The notes beneath the pieces were generated by a model. The model was not told the DNA's origin. It did no database searches and saw only the letters and a list, made by a program, of their open reading frames with translations. A stretch of 64,000 bases of DNA from Symbiodinium natans (taxonomy: Eukaryota; Sar; Dinophyceae; Suessiales; Symbiodiniaceae): positions 790,001 through 854,000 of the forward strand of contig CAJNDS010000136.1 of NCBI GenBank assembly GCA_905221605.1, read 5' to 3'. The position numbers and the translations under genes were made by a program. Shown in pieces: positions 47,229-56,144 of the stretch (its first letter is position 1; every line of letters begins with the position of its first letter).

Positions 47229-47395
47229 TTAGGGTTTAGGGCTTAGGGTTTACTGTCCCTTTTAACTGTCATGAGTGGTTCAGGTCGGGTGTAGGGCTTT
47301 GGGTTTAGGGTTTAGGGTTTGATGTGCAGGATAAGATACAAGGTCCATAAGGGTGCAATCAGGGGGGGGGGGGGGGGGGCACTTCTACCCCCAGA

Positions 47396-47462
47396 ACCCG
47401 AAACCTGCTTGCTGCAGGTTATCTAAGAACCCGACAGGGGGTGTTACAAAGAGAACCTACAG
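47396..47462. mobile_element. Family O repeat
   Basis: CCCGAAACCTGC...GCAGGTTATCTAAGAACCCG matches 57574-57640. Confidence 0.5.
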
Positions 47463-47519
47463 CATGAGGTAGGTATTCGATGGTTGAGGTAAACCCTAAA
47501 CCATAAACCCTAAACCCTA

Positions 47520-47605
47520 CCTGAGACTATCTACCTTCCCTTCAGAAGTAACTGCCCCTTAATTGGTAGGTATAACCCCTAAAACGGTTGTTAAAGAGAG
47601 CCCCA
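47520..47605. mobile_element. Family A element, degenerate
   Basis: CTGAGACTATCTACC at the left, GTTGTTAAAGAGAGCCCCAC at the right, with TTAATTGGTAGGTATAACCC inside. Confidence 0.6.
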
Positions 47606-47689
47606 CGTAAACCCTAAAGCCTGAACCCTAAACCCTAAACCCTAAACCCTAAACCCTAAACCCCCCTTCGACCTTCATCCCTGCAGCTT

Positions 47690-47757
47690 CAACGGGCCCG
47701 CGGCCATCTACCTCGACATGTCCGAGCTGGCGAAACCCCCATCATCCTGGAGCCCCC
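47690..47757 (+). CDS. Exon between outward telomere tracts
   Basis: Acceptor CCCTGCAG. Reads FNGPAAIYLDMSELAKPPSS. An alternative frame (GETPIILEPPSS) is also open. Confidence 0.5.
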
Positions 47758-47764
47758 TTCATCG

Positions 47765-47845
47765 TTGGAAGGGGGTTTAGGGTTTAGGGTTTAGGGTTTA
47801 GGGTTTAGGGTTTAGGGTTTAGGGTTTAGGGTTTAGGGTTTAGGG
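47765..47845. repeat. TTTAGGG x12
   Basis: Perfect tract. Confidence 0.95.
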
Positions 47846-48147
47846 TGCAGGCCATTGGGATCGTTGGCGTTTTCCCTCCTTGCGTTTAAGAGGATCATAT
47901 CTAGGACTATCTTCTCAGAGGGCTTTAGGCGCCATCCCAGGGTTTTCTGGCGTTAGGGGTGTTGGGTTTAGGGTTTGGGGTTTAGGGTTTAGGGTAAGTT
48001 TAGGGCTTAGGGTTTAGGGTTTAGGGTTTAGGTTAGAGCTCCGGTTTAGAAAGCGTCGATGTGGGCGAGGAGTCTTGTGGGCACAAAGTCTGCGGGGTGA
48101 CAGTTTGAACCCTAAACCCTAAACCCTAAACCCTAAACCCTAAACGA

Positions 48148-48219
48148 GTGGGAGTGGGAGTTCTGTGCGCTTCGCGGGCCTCAAGCCGGTTGTTCTCAAG
48201 GCAAAAATGTCGAAAAAGG
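48148..48219 (+). CDS. Small probable exon
   Basis: Reads EWEWEFCALRGPQAGCSQGK, then NVEK, between CCCTAAA (left) and TTTATAGGGG (right). Confidence 0.45.
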
Positions 48220-48381
48220 TTTATAGGGGTTAAGGGAAGTGGGCTTGAGGTTTGATCTGGTGAAAAGCCTGTAGGGTTATTCGAGTTCATGATAGGCTAT
48301 ATATAAATACAAATATAAATATAAATATAAGTATAAATATAGATAAATAATAATATATATATAGAGGCTACAGGGCTCGTG

Positions 48382-48455
48382 CAGATTAATATCGGTGCCG
48401 TGGTTCAGGCAAACGGCCCCGTAGCGACAAATGTACAAGAGCCGTCCCAAGCGTA
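48382..48455 (+). CDS. Small terminal exon
   Basis: After GTGCAG it reads INIGAVVQANGPVATNVQEP, then SQA and TAA. Confidence 0.45.
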
Positions 48456-48570
48456 AGCAGAACTTCGTTCGGGATTAGGGTCAAGGGTTTGGGGTTCTTT
48501 GGGCTATTAGTGTTATTAGGGTGTTTAGGGTTGTTAGGGTCAAGGGTTTCGGGTTAATAAGGTTTAGAGG

Positions 48571-48702
48571 GTGCCTCGAAATCCCAACCCCTTCATGAAA
48601 GGATTGGTCTCAGCCACCCGGAAGCAAAGCTCATGCTCGGGCTTCTTGGCGGACGCGCCGAAGATCAATGGGAGTGAGATGCCATTTCTTAAAGGGGTAT
48701 GA
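48571..48702 (+). CDS. Probable 3' exon
   Basis: Reads VPRNPNPFMKGLVSATRKQS, then SCSGFLADAPKINGSEMPFL, to TGA. Confidence 0.55.
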   Translation: MPRNPNPFMKGLVSATRKQSSCSGFLADAPKINGSEMPFLKGV

Positions 48703-48719
48703 GGAGGGACTAGGGTTTA

Positions 48720-48850
48720 GGGTTTAGGGTTTAGGGGACCCCTACATTCCTTTATAGAACCCCTATATGTATTCCCTATATAGTCCCTGTATACCTAAGT
48801 AGCCAACCCTAAACCCTAAACCCTAAACCCTAAAGCCCTCCTTGAGTCCC
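48720..48850. mobile_element. Family L element with CCCTAAA insertion
   Basis: TATAGTCCCTGTATACCTAA matches 35417. CCCTAAA units follow at 48805. Confidence 0.5.
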
Positions 48851-48948
48851 TTGAAGTTCGAAGCACACCGTCGTCCATCCTGAGCTCGGTGCTGCCAAGT
48901 GTTGTCCAGATTCAAGATTCAGGGGCAGCTTGGGCCTGGTCTTTCTAG
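48835..48948 (+). CDS. Probable 3' exon
   Basis: Reads LLESLEVRSTPSSILSSVLP, then SVVQIQDSGAAWAWSF, to TAG. Confidence 0.5.
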   Translation, partial: ALLESLEVRSTPSSILSSVLPSVVQIQDSGAAWAWSF

Positions 48949-49220
48949 GGTCTATAGGGTTTGGGGTTTAGGGTTTAGGGTTTAGGGTTTAGGGTTTAGG
49001 GTTATTTTTTTAGGATTTAGGGTTTGGGGTCTATAGGGTTTCAAACCCTGAATCCTAAAGCCAACGCCCCAAACCCTGAAGCCTAAATTCTCATCTGGGC
49101 AAGTCCGTGGGAGCGCGAAGGAGGCGCAAGCAACGGGTGAGGTAGAGGGCGTTCAAGTAGGCTGCGGCTGCCCTTGGCCCCAAAGAGATCCTTTTTTTTT
49201 CAAGTGCTCTTCTGACACAG

Positions 49221-49301
49221 CAGCCAGCAAAGCCAAAGCAAAGCTATCTGCCCGCGTGCGCTGCGAACTTGGGAGGACTCTACGGAAATTTTTGAGCCCG
49301 A
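49221..49301 (+). CDS. Probable exon ending at a family A element
   Basis: Acceptor TGACACAG. Reads ASKAKAKLSARVRCELGRTL, then RKFLSP. Confidence 0.5.
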
Positions 49302-49302
49302 C

Positions 49303-49386
49303 CTGGGACTCTATTTGCCGATGGTTGTAGCTACCCCTTAATTAGTCGGTATAGCCCAGAAAACTGTAGGTACAGTGAGTCTCAGA
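49303..49386. mobile_element. Family A element
   Basis: CTGGGACTCTATTTGCCGAT at the left, CTGTAGGTACAGTGAGTCTC plus AG at the right. Confidence 0.7.
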
Positions 49387-49395
49387 CCCTAGACC

Positions 49396-49512
49396 CTAAT
49401 CGGTTTAGGGTTTGGGGTTTAGGGTTTAGGGTTTAGGGTTTAGGGTTTAGGGTTTAGGGTTTAGGGTTTAGGGTTTAGGGTTTAGGGTTTAGGGGCCCTA
49501 AACCCTAAAGCC
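49396..49512. repeat. TTTAGGG x13 meeting CCCTAAA tail to tail
   Basis: The junction TTTAGGGGCCCTAAACCC at about 49487-49504 is a perfect inverted join, as expected for fused chromosome ends or a hairpin intron. Confidence 0.9.
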
Positions 49513-49521
49513 TAAAGCTGT

Positions 49522-49617
49522 CTTGAGGGCCATGCTCGGCTTGCGCTGCTGTCCTTTTTACTGCCCGATTCCAGGAGAGGGCCGCGTTGTCCACTCGGCC
49601 ATCAGATTTTCAAGGGT
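49522..49617 (+). CDS. Exon between telomere tracts
   Basis: Acceptor CCTAAAG. Reads VLRAMLGLRCCPFYCPIPGE, then GRVVHSAIRFSR, with donor AGG/GTTTAGGG. Confidence 0.55.
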
Positions 49618-49685
49618 TTAGGGTTTAGGGTTTAGGGTTTAGGGTTTAGGGTCTAGGGTCTAGGGTCTAGGGTCTAGGGTCTAGG
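49616..49685. repeat. TTTAGGG then TCTAGGG variant repeats
   Basis: Five canonical units followed by six GTCTAGG units, a local homogenised variant. Confidence 0.9.
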
Positions 49686-49686
49686 G

Positions 49687-49808
49687 TTGCACCCGAGAGG
49701 AGCATGCCACCCTTGCAAGAAGCACGAGTGGATAGGGCACATCTTCGCAAATTCGCTGCAAGCTGCAGACACAGAGCGCGCGCGCGCGCGCCTTGAAACG
49801 GTCTGAGT
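49687..49808 (+). CDS. Probable exon with CxxC
   Basis: Reads LHPRGACHPCKKHEWIGHIF, then ANSLQAADTERARARLETV, to TGA. (GC)n at 49779-49791 codes Arg-Ala. Confidence 0.55.
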
Positions 49809-50149
49809 AAGGATCGCTGATAATGCTTAGAGGGTTTAGGGTTTAGGGTTTAGGGTTTAGGGTTTAGGATTTAGAGCGTTTGGAGCTTTTTTGGGGGTTT
49901 AAGGGGCATGTGGAGGGAGACTTGGCACCAGGAGCCCTCCTTCATATCCCCCCCTTATACACCCCATATGCCAGATACCCGTTTTGTAACCCCCCCTTAT
50001 CCTTTATACCCCCTAAACCCTAAACCCCCTGAAGCCTCACAGTGGGCCCTTATGCAACCCGTTTTGGGGGTCGCTCATTAGGATCGCTAGGGTCCCTCCT
50101 CTTGCCACACACTGAAGGTCGCCCCAGTGGTTTAGGGTTTGGGGTTCTG

Positions 50150-50197
50150 ATGACTAGCGCCTGGCGCGGCCCTCAGTCCATGAAGCAGCTTACAGGT
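50150..50197 (+). CDS. Small probable exon
   Basis: Reads MTSAWRGPQSMKQLTG and ends at G/GTTCAAAAGGG. Confidence 0.4.
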
Positions 50198-50311
50198 TCA
50201 AAAGGGTGTAGGGTTTGGGGTTCAAGGCTTAGGGTTTAGGGTTTAGGGTTTAGGGTTTAGGGCTGGATGCAAGAGGGTTCAGGGTTTAGGGTTTGTAGGA
50301 GAGAGGGCGTG

Positions 50312-50512
50312 CTACAAGTCCCTTGCGCCGGATGCGCGCGCAGACTCCGCGTGAATGCAGCTTCTCCTGCCCGTCGACCTCAGCACACCGAAAGCACCTA
50401 AATCGTAAGTGATGCACCCGCTTACAGAGTGAATCTTTGCGGTGCTTTTCTGTAACTTCAGATCCTTCGCCTTTTTGGGCTTTAGTGGGTTTCCTAGTAA
50501 GGCAGCTAACAT
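50312..50512 (-). CDS. Possible minus-strand exon
   Basis: Reads NPLKPKKAKDLKLQKSTAKI, then HSVSGCITYDLGAFGVLRS. Composition only. Confidence 0.35.
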   Translation of the reverse strand: MLAALLGNPLKPKKAKDLKLQKSTAKIHSVSGCITYDLGAFGVLRSTGRRSCIHAESARASGARDL

Positions 50513-50639
50513 TTAATTTATAGCCCTCCTCAGTGCAGCCAAGGAATAAGCAAGTTAATCAAGCAAGAACCAATGGAATGATGTGCCCGTGCGTCTGGGG
50601 GGGGGGGGGGGGGGGGCAAAAAAACGGAGAAAAAAAAAA

Positions 50640-50890
50640 AAAACACCGATACACCCGGAGATACACCGATACACTGACAGACACACACATCATTACATCG
50701 ATATATCGGTACCCTGAGGGAAAGCACCGATACACCGATCATACATCGGTACATCGAGGGAAAAGCACCGATACACCGATACCTCCAGGAGAAGGGGGTG
50801 ATGGGGATATCGGCGTATCGGCGTATTGGCGCAAAGGGCATTTTGCCGATATACACGATACACTCATACACCGATGCACCGATCCGGGGG
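50640..50890. repeat. CACCGATA minisatellite with inverted blocks
   Basis: Many CACCGATACACCGATA units, with the inverse (GTATCGGCGTATCGG) at 50810-50830. Flanked by G tracts at 50597-50617 and 51006-51036. Confidence 0.85.
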
Positions 50891-50904
50891 CACCAATGCA
50901 CAAG

Positions 50905-51003
50905 GCGAAGCAACCTCTGGGGCCCGGCCTCAGTCACGACTCAGTCGATTCTTTCGCCGAAGGGTCCCGGGAGGAGTCGACACCTGCCTGCAACGATCAA
51001 GGC

Positions 51004-51035
<32 letters not shown>

Positions 51036-51316
51036 GGGATTTTGGCGTATCGGCCTATGGGGGCGCTGTGGGGAGGGGGGGGGGGAAGGGGGCTATATAC
51101 AAACGTTTTTCACATGCATGTGCGTGTAGAGTTGCGGACCTTGGCAGTTCTTTGAGTCTACATCATGGGTACCTGTTCGGGACTCCCTTTGTACCACAGG
51201 TTTTCGGTTACGAGCAGACAGACTCAGACAGACCTCTGGAATTCCCTGGTTGTACTTGTCACGTACCCATCACATGCCATTGCAAAATGGGCATTCGTTC
51301 AGCTAGGCGGAATTAG
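50905..51316 (+). CDS. Two probable exons of one gene, 3' end
   Basis: 50905-about 51005 reads LSHDSVDSFAEGSREESTPA. 51129-51316 (acceptor GTGTAG) reads VADLGSSLSLHHGYLFGTPF, then GYEQTDSDRPLEFPGCTC, then HVPITCHCKMGIRSARRN, to TAG. The G-rich stretch between them is presumably an intron. Confidence 0.55.
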
Positions 51317-51370
51317 GGTTTAGGGTTTAGGGTTTAGGGCAAAAGGTTATGCACACCACCCTTGGGCCAT

Positions 51371-51490
51371 TGGGATGATGCTCCCCCTGAAACTCACAGT
51401 CCTTAATAGAGTTTAGGGTTTAGGGTTTAGTATTAGACTAAACCCTATGAGTATCTCATTGAGGGCTGTTAGTATGAGGGGGGAACATCC
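51371..51490. mobile_element. Family E element with TTTAGGG insertion
   Basis: GGGATGATGCTCCCCCTG at the left, GGGGGGAACATCCCT at the right. TTTAGGG units at 51411-51437 inside. Confidence 0.65.
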
Positions 51491-51540
51491 CTAAACCCTA
51501 AACCCTAAACCCCAAAACCCAACTAAGCTTTGCAGCTGCA

Positions 51541-51598
51541 TAAACCCTAAACCCTAAACCCTAAACCCTAAACCCTAAACCCTAAACCCTAAACCCTA
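51541..51598. repeat. CCCTAAA x8
   Basis: Perfect tract upstream of the 51611 gene. Confidence 0.95.
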
Positions 51599-51610
51599 AG
51601 GCCGAATTTG

Positions 51611-52081
51611 GTGTCGGAGGCGAATCGTGCGCAGGGCTCTGGAAAGCATATGCTTGGGACCCCTTTTGCCGTGGTTTCTACTAAACTGGAGGTAAATAGG
51701 GTCCCAGGTATTCTTGGCTCATGCGGCTGCTCCCAGGGCAGCCTACATTTCCCGAGCACAAGTGTTTATACGCGCCTCCCGATTTTTTCCTTGCCGACAG
51801 TCACCAAAAACTGTTACTCGGTAGCCCAGTGGTACCCTTTACCCTTTTCTTTGGTTCTGGTTTCCCTTATAAAATACCCAACCCAAAAAAGGGTGCCCTT
51901 ATTATAATATGGTTACTGGGCTACCAAGGTTAGCAGAGGGCCGCACGCGCCCACAGTCGACCTCGAGACTTTTTGCGATGCCACTTCTCCATCTGGATTT
52001 GGAAGGGTGGTGGCCTGTCACACAGTAGATGTTTTGAGGAAAGCCGGGCATCGCATGGCAGGCACAGTATTTGCCATTTAA
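51611..52081 (+). CDS. Three-exon 3' gene part, introns from families A and D
   Basis: Exons 51611-51652, 51708-51821, 51929-52081. Joined frame: VSEANRAQGSGKHM, VFLAHAAAPRAAYISRAQVF, IRASRFFPCRQSPKTVTR, VSRGPHAPTVDLETFCDATS, GFGRVVACHTVDVLRK, to TAA. Both joins are phase 0. Intron 1 is a 55-bp family A copy (CTTGGGAC...GTCCCAG). Intron 2 is family D (TAGCCCAG...CTACCAAG). Not recognised. Confidence 0.65.
51653..51707 (+). mobile_element. Family A introner, shortened
   Basis: CTTGGGACCCCTTTTGCC at the left, GGAGGTAAATAGGGTCCCAG at the right. Only 55 bp. Confidence 0.65.
51822..51928 (+). mobile_element. Family D introner
   Basis: TAGCCCAGTGGTACCCTTTA at the left, GGTTACTGGGCTACCAAG at the right. 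Confidence 0.75.
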
Positions 52082-52177
52082 GCCCACCTTGCCTTTGGAA
52101 TGTTGACGCAACCCTAAACCCTAAACCCTAAACCCTAAACCCTAAACCCTAAACCCTACACCCCAACAACCTGCCAC

Positions 52178-52248
52178 TTCGGGCCCATTTGGGCCCGGCA
52201 CCGGTTTTGAAAATTCGGGTGCACGGTTTGAAAATTGAAAAGGCATGA
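52178..52248 (+). CDS. Small probable exon
   Basis: Reads LPLRAHLGPAPVLKIRVHGL, then KIEKA and TGA. Confidence 0.4.
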
Positions 52249-52406
52249 TGGCAAAGCCGCCCAGTCTTCATCGTCCAGGGCACCTGAGAAAAATATATAC
52301 ATATATACACATTATGATATATCTACATATAGTGATATGTATGTATATACACCACATATATATATACAAATTTATTTATTCTAATGTATATATATATATA
52401 TGCATG

Positions 52407-52409
<3 letters not shown>

Positions 52410-52461
<52 letters not shown>

Positions 52462-52462
52462 T
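52410..52462. repeat. (AAT)n microsatellite
   Basis: About 17 units of TAA. Confidence 0.95.
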
Positions 52463-52540
52463 TCGCGGTGTACTTCGAAGCATCCCACGGTGGGAAGACT
52501 AGTCACTCGGCGAAGGCGCCTCGAAAGGCTCTCTGAGTGA

Positions 52541-52991
52541 CGTTTTGTGGAGCCCAGGGAGGGGCACATGAGTACAGGGAGGGGGCCCCCTTACTCTAGT
52601 AACTGTAGTTCAGGGACTTATTCCCTATAGGGTTTAGGGTTTAGGGTTTAGGGTTTAGGGTTTAGGGTTTAGGGTTTAGGGGACTTATAACCTAATTTAG
52701 GATCCTTAGAACCCAACTTCGGGTCCGTATAACTCTACTTGTAACTAGGGGGCCCCTCCCTGTTGAGTAGGACTCACCACGGACGCGTCAGGCAACCGTG
52801 GGCCTCTGTTTGGCAGTGCAGCAGACGACCTGTCAGGTTTGCTCTCATACGCCAAACATACCAGACTCTGCTTCAAGTCTCATTGCGGGAAAGAAAGTGT
52901 CACAAGAGGGATAGAGGAAGCGCAGTTGCAATCGCCCCCACACAAGCCTGGGACACTTAGCCGGGTCTATGTGATGCAGATGAAGACCGCC
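52541..52991 (+). CDS. Two exons split by a family B introner
   Basis: Left exon ends FVEPREGHMS at 52574. Right exon from 52768 reads GLTTDASGNRGPLFGSAADD, then LSGLLSYAKHTRLCFKSHCG, KESVTRGIEEAQLQSPPHKP and GTLSRVYVMQMK. Removing 52575-52767 is phase 1. Good composition. Confidence 0.6.
52575..52767 (+). mobile_element. Family B introner with TTTAGGG insertion and a 9-bp flanking duplication
   Basis: CAGGGAGGGGGCCCCC at the left, GGGGGCCCCTCCCTGTTGAG at the right. GGGACTTAT occurs on both sides of the TTTAGGG block (52626-52681) but only once in the uninterrupted copy at 59799-59920. Confidence 0.75.
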
Positions 52992-53050
52992 CTAAGCCCT
53001 AAATCCTAAACCCTCAACCCGATCCCAAAAGGCTTTGGCGCTTCAGCTTC

Positions 53051-53107
53051 GAGGAAGCTTCTCACGGCAGCATGCTGAGTTTGCTTATCGGGGGTTTGCT
53101 CACATGG
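53051..53107 (+). CDS. Exon with donor leading into TTTAGGG
   Basis: Acceptor GCTTCAG. Reads FEEASHGSMLSLLIGGLLTW, with donor TGG/GTTCAGGGTTTAGG. Confidence 0.5.
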
Positions 53108-53199
53108 GTTCAGGGTTTAGGGTTTAGGGGGTTTAGGGTTTAGGGTTTAGGGGCACGTAAGAGAGCCCTCCGTCAAAAAGGTTTAGGGGCATGGGGCGT

Positions 53200-53292
53200 T
53201 TACGCGGAGAGTTGGAGTCCTTTGTGTAAGAGGTCGCCCATCTCGCATTCGTGCTCAGCATGGAAAACCTTGTAGTAGTGATGGCCATCAGC
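53200..53292 (-). CDS. Probable minus-strand terminal exon
   Basis: Reads DGHHYYKVFHAEHECEMGDL, then LHKGLQLSA, to TAA. Confidence 0.5.
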   Translation of the reverse strand, partial: ADGHHYYKVFHAEHECEMGDLLHKGLQLSA

Positions 53293-53395
53293 CAAACCCC
53301 AAACCCCAAACCCTTAACCCTTAACCCTTAACCCATAACCCTTAACCCTTAACCCTTAACCCTAAACCCTAAACCCTAAACCCTAAGCCCTAGAC
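53293..53395. repeat. CCCTTAA then CCCTAAA repeats
   Basis: A block of CCCTTAA variants joined to canonical units. Confidence 0.85.
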
Positions 53396-53433
53396 TATGC
53401 GGAACTGAGCCGCTTCTATGGGCGCTACTAGAA
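53396..53433 (+). CDS. Short possible terminal exon
   Basis: Reads YAELSRFYGRY to TAG after CCCTAG. Confidence 0.35.
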
Positions 53434-53446
53434 CCCCAATCTCTAC

Positions 53447-53550
53447 CTGGCACTCTACTTACCGACAGTTTAGTGGTATCTACCCCTTATTTAGGAGGTA
53501 GAACCCCATAAAACTATGAAACTGCAGGTAAAGTTTAAAGAGAGTCCCAG
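53447..53550. mobile_element. Family A element
   Basis: CTGGCACTCTACTTACCGAC at the left, AAAGAGAGTCCCAG at the right. Confidence 0.7.
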
Positions 53551-53625
53551 GTACACCCTACAATTTCCCGAAGCCCTCAACCCTAAACCCTAAACCCTAA
53601 ACCCTAAACCCTAAACCCTGAACTG

Positions 53626-53802
53626 ATATCATTGCCCCACGAAGGTCATGTCCTGTCTGTGAGGGCTTTGTCGAACAGTGAACTCGCTTTGGGAGGGCTG
53701 CTTGGTCTCATGTGTTCACGGGGGCTTTAGGGTTTAGGGTTTGGGGTTTAGGGTTTAGGACAAGACATGGGATGTGGAAGTTAAACCCCATTCAAAGCCT
53801 GG
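53626..53802 (+). CDS. WD40-like fragment in two exons
   Basis: First piece reads LPHEGHVLSVRALSNSELAL. After a TTTAGGG tract, 53759-53802 (acceptor TTTAG) reads DKTWDVEVKPHSKP and ends at G/GTATCT. GHVLSV, then DKTWDVE, fits the spacing and motifs of a WD40 repeat. The exact join was not fixed. Confidence 0.5.
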
Positions 53803-54091
53803 TATCTGGTTCTGTGCCTAGGCTCCTGGCGACTTCCAGCTGGAATTGCTACACCCTAAACCCCCTGCACCCCTTGTGGACACCCCCCCCCAAAAAATAA
53901 AAAAAACAAACAGAAAGTTAAAAAAAAAAAAAAAGTATATATATATAGATATATAAAGCATAAAGTAAACCCTGTATGACTACTACAGGGGACCTGAATA
54001 CTTGGAATAGGTTTTTTTAGTAGAACTGCAAGGGGCCATAAAGGAATAATATTAGTGTTATTCCGACCCCTATCCCTAAACCCTAAACCCT

Positions 54092-54196
54092 ACATTATGG
54101 TCGTGAGGCTCGGCGCCCAGCAAGGCCCCCGCAACCACACAGCTTGGATGACGCTCTTTGGAGGTTCCGGATTGACCTGCCAGAGAGCCCCAATGC
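54092..54196 (+). CDS. Probable exon
   Basis: Reads IMVVRLGAQQGPRNHTAWMT, then LFGGSGLTCQRAPMP, into CCCTAAA. Confidence 0.5.
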
Positions 54197-54476
54197 CCAC
54201 CCTAAACCCTATAAACCCTACACCCTAAACCCTAAAACCTAAACCCTAAACCCTAGGGAGTTTAGGGCGTTGCTTGTAATTACTCAAGTTTAAGCTCGAG
54301 CTAAGCAGGCCCCGGTCGGGTGGCCCCCTTTCAGGGCTTAGGTGCGTAAGTCGCTAAACACAACTGCCGGCGAGTTCATGACGGAATGAAGGATTGAGGT
54401 GCCCTATATACTCCCCTAAACCCTAAACCCTTAACCTCAGAGGGTATACATACATACATACATAGGCCTACTTCCC

Positions 54477-54566
54477 TCATTCCCTACGAAGCACGAGGGG
54501 GTCTGAGAACCCAAGCATCCTGAAGCAGAAGACCCCGAGCCCGCTGTAGCGCACCCGGAGGTTCAT
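54477..54566 (-). CDS. Small minus-strand ORF
   Basis: ATG to TGA, 29 residues: MNLRVRYSGLGVFCFRMLGF, then SDPLVLRRE. Confidence 0.4.
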   Translation of the reverse strand: MNLRVRYSGLGVFCFRMLGFSDPLVLRRE

Positions 54567-54639
54567 GGGTAGTAATGGTTTAGGGTTTAGGTTTCAGGGT
54601 TCAGGGTTCAGGGTTCAGGGTTCAGGGTTTAGCCCACCT

Positions 54640-54900
54640 ATTAAAGGACCAATGGAGCACGGAAAATGCATTATATGATAGGGCCAAAGACCCCATTAAA
54701 TGTGGTAAGTTCATGCGCTTTCTCTGCGAGCTGATACTTTAATTTATTAGTTTTAAACGGGGGCTTTTGCAGTGTTCTCTGCGCTCACTTCGTTCTCTTC
54801 GCTCACACGCTTTTAAGAATAGTAAAGTGAGCCTGCTCACGGGGGTTTGGTGCGCACATTCATGCTTTCCTTCTAAACCTACTGGGAGTACTTAAAGCCT
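54640..54900. other. Stretch with little coding evidence
   Basis: One small open piece at 54769-54817 after TTTTGCAG (FSALTSFSSLTRF). The rest shows nothing I can support. Confidence 0.4.
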
Positions 54901-55196
54901 GCATGCCCTACAGACCCTATAAACCTTGTAAACTTAAAAACCGCATAAACACTACAAACCCTATAAACCCTAAGCCCTCAGCAAGCCCCTGCAGTGTGTC
55001 TGGTCTGCTTGGCGGTTGGCACAAAAACCAGCTGGTCTGTTTGCCGGGTGCCAAAAAAAGACCTATTTGGGGTTCTTAGAACCCTAAACAAACCCTAAAC
55101 CCTAAAGCCTAAACCCTAAAGCCTAAACCCTAAACCCTGAACCCTGAACCCTAAACCCGAAACCCTAAACCCTAAACCCTAAACCCACCCAACCTT

Positions 55197-55277
55197 CAAG
55201 CAGGCCGGTTACGGCTGGGTCCTGCAGCCTCAATGGGAGCGGGTGGAGGCCGAGAACGCCAGTAGGGGCCGCAGGGC
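55197..55277 (+). CDS. Exon between outward telomere tracts
   Basis: Reads TFKQAGYGWVLQPQWERVEA, then ENASRGRRA. Confidence 0.55.
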
Positions 55278-55599
55278 TTGAGGAGTTTAGGAGTTTAGGG
55301 GTTTAGGGTCTAGGGTTTAGGGTTAGGGTTTAGGGTTTAGGCTTTAGGGTTTAGGGTCTGGGGTTTAGGTGTTAGGGTTTAGGGTTTAGGGGCTTAGGGT
55401 TGAAGATTTGTAGGGTCTGGGGTTTTGAGTTTGAGGGATTATTTCGGGTCTAGGGTTATGGGCATTTTAGGTTTTTAGGGTTTTGGGTTTGAGGGTTTAG
55501 GGTTTTGATTTGGGTTTAGGGCAGTCCCTCCTCAAAAAAAAGGTTTTGGGTTGTAGGTTTTGCGCTTTAGGGTTCAGGGTCCTTGGGGTTCATAGGGTT

Positions 55600-55945
55600 T
55601 TTGGATTTAGTGCTTTTGGGTTGTTAGGGTTTTGAGATGTTTGTTTTTTTGTTTTATGGTTTTTTGGGTTTAGGGTTTATAGGGCTCGTAGGGTTTATCG
55701 GGTTGATGCGGTTGATAGGGTTTATGAGGTTTATTGGGCTTGGTTTAGGGCCCAAGCCCAGTTGCAAGAACTATAAGCCCAAAAAAACACAACCCTACGA
55801 ACCCTGCACTCTATCAACCCATCAACCCTAAACCCTATAAACCCTACACCCTATCAACCCCGAAACCCTATAAACCCTACCCCCCCTATCAACCCGAAAC
55901 CCCCAGCCCAATAAACCCTACACCCTATCAACCCCAAACCGTGTT
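55600..55945. repeat. Fold-back of GGGTTTATAGGGTTGATAGG repeats
   Basis: The left arm has GGGTTGATAGGGTTTAT; the right arm has ATAAACCCTACACCCTATCA. The centre near 55745 is GGGCTTGGTTTAGGGCCC. Confidence 0.75.
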
Positions 55946-55948
55946 GAC

Positions 55949-56018
55949 CTGCAGGATGTTACCCCTTATAGGAACAGTCCTTAATGGGGATTACAATCGG
56001 GGTTCCTACATCCCAAAT
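55949..56018. mobile_element. Family E element, short
   Basis: GGATGTTACCCCTTATAGGA at the left, CTACATCCC at the right, with CAGTCCTTAATGGGGATTAC. Confidence 0.55.
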
Positions 56019-56144
56019 TGACACCCAAACCCTAAACCCTAAACCCCAAGCCCCAAACCCCAAACCCCAAGCCCTAAACCCGAAACCCGAAACCCGAAAC
56101 CCTAAACCCTAAACCCTAATCCCTAAACCCTAAACCCGAACAAG

